Shown here piece by piece: positions 20,279 to 31,100 of a stretch of 64,000 nt of DNA. Under the pieces are notes generated by a model. That model did not search any database, was not told the origin of the DNA, and worked only from the letters and a program-made list of their open reading frames with translations. Numbering within the stretch: the stretch's first letter is position 1; each line of letters starts with the position of its first letter. The stretch comes from Nostoc sp. UHCC 0302. Lineage in GTDB: Bacteria; Cyanobacteriota; Cyanobacteriia; Cyanobacteriales; Nostocaceae. The position numbers and the translations under genes were made by a program. The stretch is from assembly GCF_038096175.1 (NCBI RefSeq), contig NZ_CP151099.1, positions 7,542,001-7,606,000 of the forward strand, read 5' to 3'.

Positions 20279-20866
20279 CTAATAAAACATTAAGTGACGC
20301 AATATATATGCAATTACAGTGACAGCGCAGACTACGGCTAGTTGGCCTGGTAGGGCAAACCAGGAATATTTGAGGATTGCTTGTGTCAAGGGTAAATTTT
20401 CTGTGCCTTTCCACTGAAAAAGATAGCTAATAATCAAATAAGTAATACCGCATACGTGGAGAGTTAACAAGCCACAAACGCAACTAAAAGCTAAAGTCTC
20501 CAATTTAGGTCTAGCTTTAAAAGCTAAAAAGCCACAAATCCAAGCTCCTGGGATAAAACCTAGCAGATAGCCAAACTGAGATAGCTTAATATAATCAATA
20601 CCGCCACCATCAGCAAATACCGATAGTGAAGTTAAACCCATAACTAAGTACGCAATTTGCGAGAGCGCACCAGCATTTTTGCCCCCTAAACAACCTACGA
20701 GCAAGACTGCACCAATTTGAAAAGTGACTCCTAAAGAAAAAGTCTGAATTCCGTGCTTACTCCAACTCCAAGGTAAGGTGATACCGTAAACTTCTAGGAA
20801 GGTACCACCCATTGTGAGGAGTAAGCCAATCATAGACCATAGTAGTTGATTGGAAACAGCAAACAT
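20279..20866 (-). CDS. bioY: BioY-family biotin transporter
   Basis: 195 residues, about six membrane helices. It resembles the S-component of ECF transporters for biotin: TFQIGAVLLVGCLGGKNAGA, the glycine-rich FADGGGIDYIKLSQFGYLLG, and IPGAWICGFLAF match BioY family positions. Cyanobacterial BioY often works with shared or no ECF ATPase; none is here. It lies upstream of lspA on the same strand. A small-frame overlap to 20097 is a shadow. Confidence 0.85.
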   Translation of the reverse strand: MFAVSNQLLWSMIGLLLTMGGTFLEVYGITLPWSWSKHGIQTFSLGVTFQIGAVLLVGCLGGKNAGALSQIAYLVMGLTSLSVFADGGGIDYIKLSQFGYLLGFIPGAWICGFLAFKARPKLETLAFSCVCGLLTLHVCGITYLIISYLFQWKGTENLPLTQAILKYSWFALPGQLAVVCAVTVIAYILRHLMFY

Positions 20867-21557
20867 TTATCAGATAAAAGGGGAAAAGCACAAGGAAAAA
20901 CTAACAATAAGCACTATAGGCATTAGGTTTTAAATAAAATCTGTACAGAGACATTAAGAACTAACATATTTCTTTTTGACTGTTTTGTATTTAACTTTTC
21001 ATTTTTAGCCATTTTGGCTCAGGGGTATATAGTCTAATTGTTTTAACAAAGGCGTAGTTTTAATTTTACTGGTTGCTACAATTAAATCTAGTAAAAAATA
21101 TCAGTAAGCTTATAGTATATATCGAATTTATTTAGCACAACACAAGATTTGACTGCAAACTATTTAATACAGTTTGTTGATCTGATATTTATATTTACGC
21201 GATCGCAAACTATACTTTTACAAGTATAAAATTATGCGTATTTTAAGCAATAGTTCCACTTACTGTTTATTTAGATACTTATTCTATATATGCTAAACTT
21301 AAAAAATACAATTTAACTTTTACCAATATTATATTATTTAAAATAATTAAGTTAATTGCTGTATACAAACGCACTTGCAATTATATTTTTTATTTTTAAT
21401 AAAACTGTACTGTCAATTAACTTTTGTAAAAATAATAATAAATTATATCCGTATTGTTTACTAGTTAATCTCTGGAGATAAAAGTATAAATTGTGTCATT
21501 GCAGACTCAAGATGAGAACTTGAACTTTATCTAAAAAAAATATGGATTTTTGATTTT
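20867..21557. other. Intergenic region upstream of the pst operon, AT-rich
   Basis: About 690 bp between divergent bioY and pstS, strongly AT-rich (for example 21280-21460). I see no gene in it. The regulatory end is the Pho box listed next. Confidence 0.5.
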
Positions 21558-21587
21558 GTTAACCTTTTGTTTACCTTTACCCCTACC
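21558..21587 (+). promoter_or_regulatory. Pho box of the pst operon (three 11-bp-spaced repeats)
   Basis: GTTAACCT-ttt-GTTTACCT-tta-CCCCTACC: three 8-bp direct repeats separated by exactly 3 bp, the form of the cyanobacterial SphR (PhoB-type) operator. A TATCTT at about 21597 lies about 10 bp downstream, where a -10 box is expected when PhoB replaces -35 contacts. It is 57 bp from the pstS ATG. Induction under phosphate limitation is inferred. Confidence 0.8.
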
Positions 21588-21643
21588 CTTTAAGGGTATC
21601 TTAGAAGCGCTTCCCTTGGAAATTTACTAAAAAATTGGCAGCG

Positions 21644-22834
21644 ATGCTCTCTAATTTAACTGTGATAAAAAATTCCCCTTTAATAGCTTCAATTCCATTA
21701 CTAGCACTGGCACTTAGCCTAGCTGCTTGTGGCGGACAGCAAGCTTCAGATAATACAGCTACGACTGGTACTGGGAAAGATACCACTGGTACTGCTAAAG
21801 ATACCACTGCCTCTAGCTCCACCAAATTAGACCTTGGTGGAAACGTTAGGTTAACAGGAGCTGGTGCGTCTTTTCCAGCACCACTATACGACACGTGGTT
21901 CAGTGATTTGAATAAAAAGTATCCAAATCTGCAAGTCAACTATGAATCAGTTGGTAGCGGTGCTGGAGTTGAGCAATTTATCAAAGGCACTGTAGACTTT
22001 GGTGCTAGCGATGTTGCGATGAAGGATGAGGAAATCAAAAAAGTTGCACCGGATAAGGGTGTCATTTTGTTACCCGTAACAGCTGGAAGCATTGTACTAG
22101 CTTACAACTTACCAGATGTTCCAGAATTGAAATTACCACGGGCAGTTTATAGCGATATCTTGTTAGGCAAAATCAAAACCTGGAATGACCCGAAAATAGC
22201 TGCGGCTAACCCTGGTGCTAAGCTTCCTAGCCAGCCGATCGCAGTCATTTATCGTTCTGATGGTAGCGGAACCACAGGTGTATTCACAAAACACCTGAGC
22301 GCCATCAGCCCAGAGTGGAAAAGTAAAGTTGGTGAAGGCAAAACTGTCAACTGGCCTGTGGGAGTTGGTGCAAAAGGTAATGAGGGTGTAACAGCCCAAG
22401 TCCTGCAAACTCAAGGTTCCATTGGCTATGTTGAGTACGGCTATGCCAAACAAAACAATCTCAAGTTTGCTGCTTTAGAAAACAAAGGCGGTAAATTTGT
22501 TGTGGCTAGCGAAGAATCGGCATCTAAAACTTTGGAATCAGTAACTCTACCAGCGGATCTCCGTGTCTTTATTTCCGATCCAGAAGGGGCTGATTCTTAT
22601 CCTATCGTCACCTACACATGGATTCTGGCTTACAAAAAATATCCCGATGCAGCAAAAGCCAAAGCAGTTGAAGCTGCTATTGAATACGCTTTAACCGATG
22701 GGCAGAAGCAGGCTGCCCAACTAGGATATGTACCTCTACCGCAAAACGTGATCACAAAGGTGGCTACTGCTGCTGACCAAATCAGTCCAGAGTATAAAAT
22801 TGCTGTTAGCGGTGGTACAAGTGCTAGCAAGTAA
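21644..22834 (+). CDS. pstS: Phosphate ABC transporter substrate-binding lipoprotein
   Basis: 396 residues from the ATG at 21644 (a TTG at 21635 is less likely). A lipoprotein signal ends in the lipobox LSLAACGG. After a Thr-rich linker comes the periplasmic binding fold: LTGAGASFPAPLYDTWF, VNYESVGSGAGVEQF, TVDFGASDVAM, and YRSDGSGTTGVFTKHLS, which contact phosphate in PstS. It is the first gene of pstS-pstC-pstA-pstB, behind a Pho box. lspA nearby would process it. Confidence 0.96.
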   Translation: MLSNLTVIKNSPLIASIPLLALALSLAACGGQQASDNTATTGTGKDTTGTAKDTTASSSTKLDLGGNVRLTGAGASFPAPLYDTWFSDLNKKYPNLQVNYESVGSGAGVEQFIKGTVDFGASDVAMKDEEIKKVAPDKGVILLPVTAGSIVLAYNLPDVPELKLPRAVYSDILLGKIKTWNDPKIAAANPGAKLPSQPIAVIYRSDGSGTTGVFTKHLSAISPEWKSKVGEGKTVNWPVGVGAKGNEGVTAQVLQTQGSIGYVEYGYAKQNNLKFAALENKGGKFVVASEESASKTLESVTLPADLRVFISDPEGADSYPIVTYTWILAYKKYPDAAKAKAVEAAIEYALTDGQKQAAQLGYVPLPQNVITKVATAADQISPEYKIAVSGGTSASK

Positions 22835-23022
22835 TGAGCTTGAGAGTAAAACATAAGACACATTTAGTTCATAAATTGATGAACTTATGGTTTTGTTGGG
22901 ATTTGCCACTTGCAAGCGTAATTTACTCATGGCTTAAGTAAAAGAAATGATGAGGCGACGATTTTACTAAATCTAGTTGCCTCGAACATTTTTCTCTGAT
23001 TTAATTATTATTGTCGGTAGTC

Positions 23023-23973
23023 ATGGCTACAAATTCTTCTAGCATCTCATCAGGAATCAAAACTCGTTCTGAGGCAGAAAAGTCACTGGATCGGGGTTTT
23101 ATTTTACTGACACGGGTTTTTGCTTTTGCGATCGCTGCTACCTTATTATGGATTGGGTTACAAGTTGCAATTGGGGCTTGGCCTGCTATTCAAGAATTTG
23201 GCGCCAGCTTTTTAACCAAAAGCACCTGGAATCCAGTAAACGATCAGTATGGGGTACTGCCCCAAGTTTACGGAACTATTGTAAGTTCTTTTATCGGTCT
23301 TTTGATTGCTGTACCCATTGGTGTTGGCACGGCTGTTTTACTGAGCGAGAATTTCCTTCCCTCACAAGTGCGACTTGTGCTTGTATTCTTGGTAGAACTG
23401 CTGGCAGCTATTCCCAGTGTTGTTTACGGAGTATGGGGTATTTTTGTTTTGATTCCGATTTTAAACAACTTGGGAAAATGGCTTAACAGTTACTTTGGTT
23501 GGTTGCCAATTTTTAGCACCTCTCCTACAGGGCCAGGAATGTTACCCGCGGGAATCATCTTAGCGATTATGACCTTGCCTATCATCACAGCCATATCCCG
23601 CGATGCTTTAATTTCAATACCCCCCAGTTTGCGCCAAGCAGCTGTAGGACTAGGAGCGACCCGTTGGGAAACCATTTTGAAAGTTCTCATCCCAGCAGCT
23701 TTTTCGGGCATAGTTAGTGCTGTAATGTTGGCACTCGGTCGGGCAATGGGAGAAACAATGGCTGTAACAATGTTGATTGGTAACTCCAACAACATTAGTA
23801 TTTCTCTTTTAGCACCTGCCAATACGATTTCTTCTCTATTGGCAAATCAATTCTCAGAAGCTAGTGGTTTACAAGTTGCAGCTTTAATGTACGCTGCTTT
23901 AGTGCTATTTTTCTTGACGCTAGCGGTCAATATTATGGCTGAATTTATCGTTCTCCGAGTCAAGCGAGTGTAG
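23023..23973 (+). CDS. pstC: Phosphate ABC transporter permease PstC
   Basis: 316 residues from the ATG at 23023; an upstream TTG would add four. About six membrane helices; the BPD_transp_1 EAA-like loop is PPSLRQAAVGLGATRWETIL. The segment FLVELLAAIPSVVYGVWGIF is typical of PstC. The 188-bp gap after pstS could allow differential expression, a common arrangement since PstS is needed in excess. pstA follows after 12 bp. Confidence 0.95.
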   Translation: MATNSSSISSGIKTRSEAEKSLDRGFILLTRVFAFAIAATLLWIGLQVAIGAWPAIQEFGASFLTKSTWNPVNDQYGVLPQVYGTIVSSFIGLLIAVPIGVGTAVLLSENFLPSQVRLVLVFLVELLAAIPSVVYGVWGIFVLIPILNNLGKWLNSYFGWLPIFSTSPTGPGMLPAGIILAIMTLPIITAISRDALISIPPSLRQAAVGLGATRWETILKVLIPAAFSGIVSAVMLALGRAMGETMAVTMLIGNSNNISISLLAPANTISSLLANQFSEASGLQVAALMYAALVLFFLTLAVNIMAEFIVLRVKRV

Positions 23974-23985
23974 TTGAGTTGAATT

Positions 23986-24867
23986 ATGACTCTTAATTTT
24001 CCAGAGCGCAGTCTAACTCGCTCCCCCATGTCTCAGAGAACGCTGTTTAATACAGTGATGACAGGAGTAGCATTTTTTTGCGGATTATTGGCACTTTTGC
24101 CTTTATTAGCAGTGCTTTCTTACGTCATTATCAGAGGATTTGGCAGCTTAAATCCCAGTATATTTTTTGAATTGCCACCCAAAGCTTTACAAAAGGGAGG
24201 AGGTTTTGGTAACGCCATTTTGGGAACACTATTAATGGTAGGAATTGGTGCGTTGATTAGTATTCCCTTTGGCGTATTGGGAGCGATTTATATTACAGAA
24301 TTCAGCTCTAACCAAGTAGCCAGATGGGTACGTTTTGCGGCTAACGTCCTAAGTGGAGTCCCCTCAATTATTGCTGGGGTATTTGCTTATGGAATTGTAG
24401 TTTTGACACTGGTAAAGCTGAATCTAGGCTCATATTCAGCTCTCGGTGGTGGCTTTGCACTAGCAATTTTGATGTTGCCAATTATTTTGCGAACCACTGA
24501 TGAAGCGTTACAGTTAGTCTCCCAAGATTTACGACAAGCGTCTGTGGGTTTAGGAGCAACTAACTTTCAAACAGTAACTCAAGTGGTTTTGCCAGCTGCT
24601 CTACCTGCAATTGTAACTGGAGCAACATTATCAATAGCACGAGCAGCGGGAGAAACTGCACCCTTACTGTTTACTGCTCTGTTTTCCAACTTTTGGCCAG
24701 ATAGTATATTTCAACCCACAGCTTCCCTTGCTGTTTTAGTTTATAAGTACGCAATTTCTCCGTTTCCGAATTGGCAGTCACTAGCTTGGGCCGCCTCTTT
24801 AATTTTGGTCTTGATGGTTTTAATCACAAGTATCATCGCTCGCTGGGCAACTCGCAAAAGAGCTTAG
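23986..24867 (+). CDS. pstA: Phosphate ABC transporter permease PstA
   Basis: 293 residues, six membrane helices. PstA signature segments are FAANVLSGVPSIIAGVFAYG and the coupling loop SQDLRQASVGLGATNFQTVT. It forms the membrane channel with PstC. The spacing of 12 bp from pstC and 56 bp to pstB indicates one transcript. Confidence 0.95.
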   Translation: MTLNFPERSLTRSPMSQRTLFNTVMTGVAFFCGLLALLPLLAVLSYVIIRGFGSLNPSIFFELPPKALQKGGGFGNAILGTLLMVGIGALISIPFGVLGAIYITEFSSNQVARWVRFAANVLSGVPSIIAGVFAYGIVVLTLVKLNLGSYSALGGGFALAILMLPIILRTTDEALQLVSQDLRQASVGLGATNFQTVTQVVLPAALPAIVTGATLSIARAAGETAPLLFTALFSNFWPDSIFQPTASLAVLVYKYAISPFPNWQSLAWAASLILVLMVLITSIIARWATRKRA

Positions 24868-24923
24868 TGAAATAGCTCTACAGAACACATTACCGTCACT
24901 CAAACTAACAATAGACTTACTTT

Positions 24924-25730
24924 ATGGCTACTAACACTAGCACAGTGAATCATACTGATACAGTTTTACGCACAGAAAATCTTAACGTTTACTACGGGAA
25001 GTTTCTGGCATTACAGAATATTTGGCTAGATATACCGAAAAATAAAGTAACAGCTTTTATTGGCCCTTCAGGTTGTGGTAAAAGTACGTTGCTGCGATGC
25101 TATAACCGTCTCAACGACCTAATTGAAACATTTCGTGCAGAAGGTAAGATATTTTTCTACGATAAAAACTTATATGCATCCGACATCGATCCTGTAGAGG
25201 TGCGTCGGAGAATTGGCATGGTGTTTCAAAGACCAAACCCGTTTCCAAAATCCATTTATGACAATATTGCTTTTGGAGCTAAAATCAATGGCTACAAAGG
25301 TAATATGGATGACCTAGTGGAACGGAGTTTGCGGCAAGCAGCTTTGTGGGATGAAGTTAAAGACAAACTAAGACAAAGTGGCTCGTCTTTATCTGGTGGA
25401 CAACAACAGCGGTTGTGTATTGCGCGAGCGATCGCAGTACAACCTGAAGTTATACTAATGGACGAACCCTGCTCAGCTCTTGATCCAATTTCTACTCTAC
25501 GTGTAGAAGAACTAATTCACGAACTTAAAGAGCAATATACTATCGTCATCGTCACCCACAATATGCAACAAGCAGCACGGGTTTCTGATAAGACGGCCTT
25601 TTTTAATGTTCGGACTACAGAAACTGGAGGCCGTAACGGTTTTCTAGTAGAATACGACTCGACAGAAGTAATTTTCAACAATCCCAAACAAGAAGATACG
25701 CGAGATTACGTTAGCGGCAGATTTGGTTAA
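24924..25730 (+). CDS. pstB: Phosphate ABC transporter ATPase
   Basis: 268 residues. Walker [10 protein letters not shown], the PstB-type insertion [16 protein letters not shown]-loop [17 protein letters not shown] signature [14 protein letters not shown], Walker [14 protein letters not shown], and the switch His in [13 protein letters not shown]. It energises PstSCA and takes part in phosphate sensing. It is the last gene of the operon; no phoU follows. Confidence 0.97.
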   Translation: MATNTSTVNHTDTVLRTENLNVYYGKFLALQNIWLDIPKNKVTAFIGPSGCGKSTLLRCYNRLNDLIETFRAEGKIFFYDKNLYASDIDPVEVRRRIGMVFQRPNPFPKSIYDNIAFGAKINGYKGNMDDLVERSLRQAALWDEVKDKLRQSGSSLSGGQQQRLCIARAIAVQPEVILMDEPCSALDPISTLRVEELIHELKEQYTIVIVTHNMQQAARVSDKTAFFNVRTTETGGRNGFLVEYDSTEVIFNNPKQEDTRDYVSGRFG

Positions 25731-25935
25731 ATTGTTTACATTGCTTATGTTGCAGCAATTAGGTACACACAATACCTAAACATTTATTTACCCAAGCTGC
25801 TGCTTGAAAGTATTTAGAAGCTGTCACATAGCAATCTCAATTGATATGTGAAAAATCTTAAGTGTAAGTGGTAAGAGTTGGCAACCGCAGCACATTCACG
25901 CATCAATTAGGATTGTCATAGTTGGATTTACCCTG

Positions 25936-26652
25936 ATGACAAAAAGATTATTATTACTTAGTAATTCCACTAATTTCGGTGAAGATTATTTATTTTATCC
26001 ACGTCAAGTAATTAAAAGTTTTTTAGGTAACTCAATCAAGAAAATAATATTTATTCCTTTTGCTGGTGTGACTTTTTCTTTTGATGAATACACTGCTAAA
26101 GTAACTCAAGTCTTTCAAGATATAGGTTATGGTATTGAACCTATTCATTTATCTACAAATTCTCACGAATCAATCAAACAAGCCGAAGCTATAGTAGTTG
26201 GTGGTGGCAACACTTTTCATTTGTTTGACTGGTTACATAAAACGGGAATTATTGCAACTATTAGAGAACAAGTAAATAAGGGAATTCCTTATATTGGCTG
26301 GAGTGCAGGCTCAAACGCAGCTTGCCCGACATTAAAAACAACCAATGATATGCCAATCATTGAACCTGTAAGTTTTAACGGATTAGATTTAGTACCTTTT
26401 CAAATAAATCCTCACTATACAGATGCCGCTATACCCAATCATAATGGAGAAGCGAGAGAGCAAAGAATCCGAGAATTTTTAGTTTTAAATCCTGCTATTT
26501 ATGTAGTTGGTTTAGAAGAGGGAACCATATTAAATATTGAAGGTTCATCTGTAAAGTTAATCGGCAAAAAACCATTACATTTATTCAAATTTGGTGAACC
26601 AATTGTTGAATATGATTCTAGTGCTAATCTTGATTTTCTTTTAAAAGCGTAA
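25936..26652 (+). CDS. pepE: Dipeptidase E-type serine peptidase (S51)
   Basis: 238 residues. Cleaves Asp-X dipeptides in the cytoplasm. The S51 hallmarks are AIVVGGGNTFHLFDWLH and the nucleophile elbow YIGWSAGSNAACPT with catalytic Ser; NPHYTD supplies the conserved His region. The length equals that of enterobacterial PepE. Its codon use is more AT-rich than that of the pst genes, possibly an acquisition. It is followed by a bidirectional terminator shared with tRNA-Gly. Confidence 0.9.
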   Translation: MTKRLLLLSNSTNFGEDYLFYPRQVIKSFLGNSIKKIIFIPFAGVTFSFDEYTAKVTQVFQDIGYGIEPIHLSTNSHESIKQAEAIVVGGGNTFHLFDWLHKTGIIATIREQVNKGIPYIGWSAGSNAACPTLKTTNDMPIIEPVSFNGLDLVPFQINPHYTDAAIPNHNGEAREQRIREFLVLNPAIYVVGLEEGTILNIEGSSVKLIGKKPLHLFKFGEPIVEYDSSANLDFLLKA

Positions 26653-26678
26653 AAACCCGTTTAATTGATTAAACGGGT
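26651..26678 (-). terminator. Bidirectional terminator between pepE and tRNA-Gly
   Basis: ACCCGTTTAAT-TG-ATTAAACGGGT makes an 11-bp perfect stem. On the minus strand it is followed by TTTTT, ending the tRNA-Gly transcript about 45 nt after the tRNA. On the plus strand the T-run is weak. Confidence 0.8.
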
Positions 26679-26722
26679 GTTCATTATAAGGGTTCTCGTC
26701 GACCTTAATTAATACAAACTAA

Positions 26723-26793
26723 AGCGGGCGGCGGGAATCGAACCCGCATTAATAGCTTGGAAGGCTATAGTTTTACCACTAAACTACGCCCGC
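26723..26793 (-). tRNA. tRNA-Gly (anticodon UCC)
   Basis: Read on the minus strand, acceptor GCGGGCG pairs with CGCCCGC and the discriminator base is U. The D-arm is GTTTAGTGGTAAAAC, the anticodon stem ATAGC/GCTAT with loop CTTCCAA (anticodon TCC), and the T-arm CGGGTTCGATTCCCG. No CCA is encoded. This is a complete, normal glycine tRNA, relevant because a broken-looking tRNA-Gly(UCC) lies at 54936-55058. Confidence 0.96.
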
Positions 26794-26850
26794 AAATTTC
26801 CAACTTTATAAATTTAACACAGATTCTACTAAAATTCAAGCATTTAGTTA

Positions 26851-28128
26851 TCAGGGGAGGGGCTGTATTTTAATACGTACTATAAGATTACTAGGCTTTG
26901 GATCATTCGGATCATTGTCATATGCAGGTTGAAATTCCCAGCCTTTGAAAACTTCATCGGCAACGAAATCTTCATAATAGCTTCTTTCCTCTACTGGTAC
27001 TGCATCATCTTGAATAGCAATCTTCTCAAGTTTGCCTTTCTCAGAAATTGTTAATATTGCAGTAAATTCTACAGGTTGGCCAGGTTTTCCTTCGATAAAC
27101 TTTACATACTCAAGACCCTTAGAAAATGGCTCATCGCTTGGTTTAATTACAGCTGGATGAGTATGTCTATCTCTTTCTAACTGCTGAGGTTCTCCCACCA
27201 AACTGGCTAATAGTCTTCCAATAGGAGCATTGGATATTTGTGAGGACGGCTCTTGGGTATTAGTACTGGCTGGTACATCGCCAGATGTTGGCGGCGATGA
27301 CGCTTGGATATTAGTTTGTTGAGCTTGTTCACGCTGGCGTTGCTCGTCCTGTTCACGTTGAAGTTGTTCAGATTGTTCACGCTGGAGTTGCTCGTCCTGT
27401 TCGCGCTGTAATTGTTCAGCCTGGAGTTGCTCATCCTGTTCGCGCTGCAATTGTTCACGCTGACGTTGCTCGTCCTGTTCGCGCTGTAATTGTTCAGCCT
27501 GGAGTTGCTCATCCTGTTCGCGCTGTAATTGTTCACGCTGACGTTGCTCAGCCTGTTCGCGCTGAAGTTGTTCAGCCTGGAGTTGCTCATCCTGTTCGCG
27601 TTGAAGTTGTTGAGATTGTTCACGCTGGCGTTGCTCAGCCAGTTCGCGTTGCAATTGTTCGGCCTGTTGACGCTGGACTTGTTCAGCCTGCTCACGTTGC
27701 CGTTGTTCTGCAAAACCCATAGCACTCCTATCTTGAGCATCAGGAGCAGGTTTTGCTGTTAACTTATCTTGTCGAACTACTTGCTTCGGTGAATTAGTTG
27801 CTTGTTTATTTTGATTTCGATATCGTGGCTTGGCTGATAAGGCTCTTGGTTTAGACCCAACTTTTCTTGCTCTTGGTTTTGTCTGAGAAGAAATCTCTAC
27901 AACTTCAATCGGAATAGCGGCTTTGTTTTGCTGTTGCATCAAGCGGCTAAATCCAGTTGAGCGTATTAGCCAGAATGCCAACAAGTGCAGTGAAACTGAA
28001 CCTACAACTACAGCAATCCAAAACCCTGGTGGATCTGTGTGTCGCCTCCAGACCTTGGCTGAAATTGGAGTTTTGTCTGCAACCGATGATGTCATACTAT
28101 AATTTAAAACTGGATTATGATTAGGCAC
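26851..28128 (-). CDS. TonB-like protein with Gln/Glu repeat spacer
   Basis: 425 residues. A cytoplasmic N-terminus, one membrane helix at about 34-54 (FWIAVVVGSVSLHLLAFWLI), a basic Lys/Arg-rich segment, then a long low-complexity spacer (about residues 130-270) of QLQREQ/EQLQAEQ units. The C-terminal domain (about 330-425: VEFTAILTISEKGKLEKIAI...FKGWEFQPAYD) resembles TonB C-terminal folds. TonB-type spacers are usually Pro-rich; this one is predicted to be a long charged helix. The cyaC gene ends 39 bp upstream on the same strand. Confidence 0.75.
   Translation of the reverse strand: MPNHNPVLNYSMTSSVADKTPISAKVWRRHTDPPGFWIAVVVGSVSLHLLAFWLIRSTGFSRLMQQQNKAAIPIEVVEISSQTKPRARKVGSKPRALSAKPRYRNQNKQATNSPKQVVRQDKLTAKPAPDAQDRSAMGFAEQRQREQAEQVQRQQAEQLQRELAEQRQREQSQQLQREQDEQLQAEQLQREQAEQRQREQLQREQDEQLQAEQLQREQDEQRQREQLQREQDEQLQAEQLQREQDEQLQREQSEQLQREQDEQRQREQAQQTNIQASSPPTSGDVPASTNTQEPSSQISNAPIGRLLASLVGEPQQLERDRHTHPAVIKPSDEPFSKGLEYVKFIEGKPGQPVEFTAILTISEKGKLEKIAIQDDAVPVEERSYYEDFVADEVFKGWEFQPAYDNDPNDPKPSNLIVRIKIQPLP
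27320..27700 (-). repeat. Coding tandem repeats of the TonB-like protein
   Basis: Units of 12-39 bp encode REQ/AEQ/DEQ permutations, for example DEQLQAEQLQREQ, with long near-identical blocks. This indicates repeat expansion; length is likely to differ between strains. Confidence 0.85.
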
Positions 28129-28167
28129 TGTTACTCATTGCTAATGCTTCAAAATCCAGTATGAATT

Positions 28168-31100
28168 TTAGCGATTAGCCATTAGCTCTGGTCTAACAGC
28201 GAAGGTTAGAACTGTTTCATCGACTCCTTTTAGTTCTAGCGGCTTACCTTTAGTAATTTCTTCTTCCAGCAAATAATCAGCGACGGCAGCAGAAACCAGA
28301 ATAGTACCGGGAACAGCGGCAGATTGCAACCTAGCAGCAATATTCACACTTGGGCCAATAGCGGTGTAATCAGCACGTTCAGCGCTACCAAACATCCCCA
28401 CAACCGCCGTACCTTGGTGAATGCCACAGCGAAACTGTACACCAGTAAGTCTGTCACTATCGAATATACCTTGCGATCGCCAACGCTCGTTTAACAGAGC
28501 TAGTGAGCGATGCATTGCTTTTGCTGTATTAATGGCACGACGTACCTGTTCATTAGGGGTTAGTTCTTCCGGCGCTCCGTATAAAGCTAAAATAGCGTCT
28601 CCCATAAATTTATCTACAGTCCCGCCATTCTCAAATACAACCTTAGTCATAGCTTCTAAATATTCATTCAGTAACTCTGCCACTCGTCGGGATCTAAGGG
28701 TATTTGCTAGCTGAGTAAAACCCACAATGTCACTAAACAAAACTGTAATCAAACGTGGTTCAGGGCGTAAATCTAGCGTCAAAGTTCCAGCGGCGGCTTT
28801 TTGTACCAATACAGCTGGTAAAAAACGCTTTAGCACCGATTCTGTGAGGTAAGTATTTAGCTCCAAAACTCGCCGTTCATTTTCCTTCAAAGCTAAAAGA
28901 TTCCGAACCTCTGCCAGAAGTTCCCGGTCATTAAATGGTTTAGCTAAATAAGCATCTGCACCATGTTCTGTACTTTCGATGCGGGTTTCTTCGTCAACTT
29001 TCGCTGTGAGCAGGATGATTGGTGTACCTTTGAGTTTCTCCTCACTGCGGATCATCTGAATCATCTCTAATCCAGTCACTAAGGGCATCATTAAGTCAGT
29101 CACAATTAAGCTGGGTGTTATTTTCTGAGCTAGACTGTAACCTTCATAACCGTTTCGAGCGGTTTGCACTTGATAACCATTGCGACGGAGAATCTCAGAT
29201 ACATAAGCTCGCAAATCCTGATTATCGTCTACGACTAAAATACAATGCTGCGTTTTGAGTGCTAAGTCTTTAGTACTAAGTCCTGAGTCCTGAGTGTGAG
29301 AACTAAGCGATAAATCTTTTGTAATACTTTCAATATTTTCAATATTTTCAATATTATTGTCTGTTGTTGACTCTACCAGTTCTAAATCAGCCAATTCTAC
29401 GCTAGCGCGGCTTGTGTTGAGTTCAACTGGCGTTGCTAGTACTTGCTGTGCAGGTAAGTGAGCATTGCCTGTAATCAGCGATAAGGGAAAAGTAGTACCT
29501 TGACCGTAAACTGATTCCAGAGAAATACTACCACCATGCAGTTCCACTAATTCTTTAACTAAAGCTAAACCTAAGCCACTGCCTTCATAGGAGCGATTTT
29601 CTGAGCCTTCAGCTTGGCGGAAGCGCTCAAATAGGTGAGGAATTTGTTCTTGAACAATACCTATTCCGGTATCTTGTACTTGCACTATGCAACGGTCATC
29701 TTCAGGCTGTAGCTTAACACTGATTGTTCCTCCTTCAGGAGTAAACTTCATGGCATTTGACAGCAGGTTGTAAATCACCTTGTCAAATTTTTCCATGTCC
29801 AAGTACACGGTTGGACATTTATCCAACTCGGTTAGGAGATGTAACCCTTTTTTCTCACAGTAAGGACGAAACGATTCAACAATTTGGCTGACAAACTCAA
29901 CTAAATCGCAAGGGCGGAAACTAGGCTGCATCCTCCCAGCATCCAAGCGTTGCAAATCTAGTAGTTGATTTACCAGTCGTAGAAGGCGGCGGGAGTTACG
30001 CAAAGCGATCGCACTTTGCGAGTAAGATAACCCCTCACCAGCTCCTATCGCTGACTCTAAAGGCCCTTGAATCAAAGTTATGGGAGTACGAAACTCATGG
30101 GAGATATTTTGAAAAAATTCGGTTTTTTGTTTGTCTAATTCCAACAAACGTTCAGCTTGCTGGCGGGTTTTTTCGTATAGCCGTGATTGCTGCACAGCAA
30201 TAGCTGCTTGAGCTGCTACTGCTTTGGCCAAATCAATATCAGATGGCAACCACCGACGTGCTTTACTAGCTTCACCCAGGGTAATACTACCGATACATTT
30301 ACCATCAGCCAATAATGGTACAACCATGAGCGATCGGGCTGGCATTTTCAAAGGCAAATTAAAACCCTGAATTTCTAAAGGAGAATGCCTTGTATCAGCA
30401 ATGACCACTGGTTGGTGTGTCTGCAACATTTCTTGCAGAATTGGATTATCCTTAACTAGTGCTTGCGAATCGGGTAATTGCTGGTTTGATTTGCCAATAT
30501 TATTAATTTTGTGCTGAGCCTCCGCTGTTTTGAGGGAATCCTTGAGATTTTCAGAGCTATCATACAAGCCGACATATTGAACAAACTCTTCTTCCTCTGT
30601 CCATAAAGACAAGACACAGGCATTAACTTGCAGAGCTTGTCCTAACTGTTGGGTGATAGCTGCAAATATATCTTGAGGATCTAAACTAGAGCGAATCGCG
30701 CTGGTAATCGTGTTAATTAGGGATTCTCGTTTAGCAAGCGCACGCACTTGCTCGTAAGCATAAGCTTGAGACAAAGCTAAGGCTGCTTGATCGGCTACCA
30801 TCAACACCAGTTGTACCTCCTCTTCTCCCCAAACGCGGGGTTGATAGCATTGGTGTAGTGCTAATACCGCCATCAGTTCTTGCTGACAAATTAGTGGCAC
30901 TACTAAACTGGAAGAAATTTCCGCAGCAGTAAAAGCAGCACTGCGTTGGCGCAATTCGGGAGTATCTCCTTGAATCCGCTCATCATCAATTACATCGTGA
31001 ATTACCTGTACTTCACGGGTTTCCCACACTGTCTGAGCTAATAAGGAGGGAGAAGGGATAGGAAGAGCTAGAGATTCACCTTTGGAATTGGGGTTGAGTA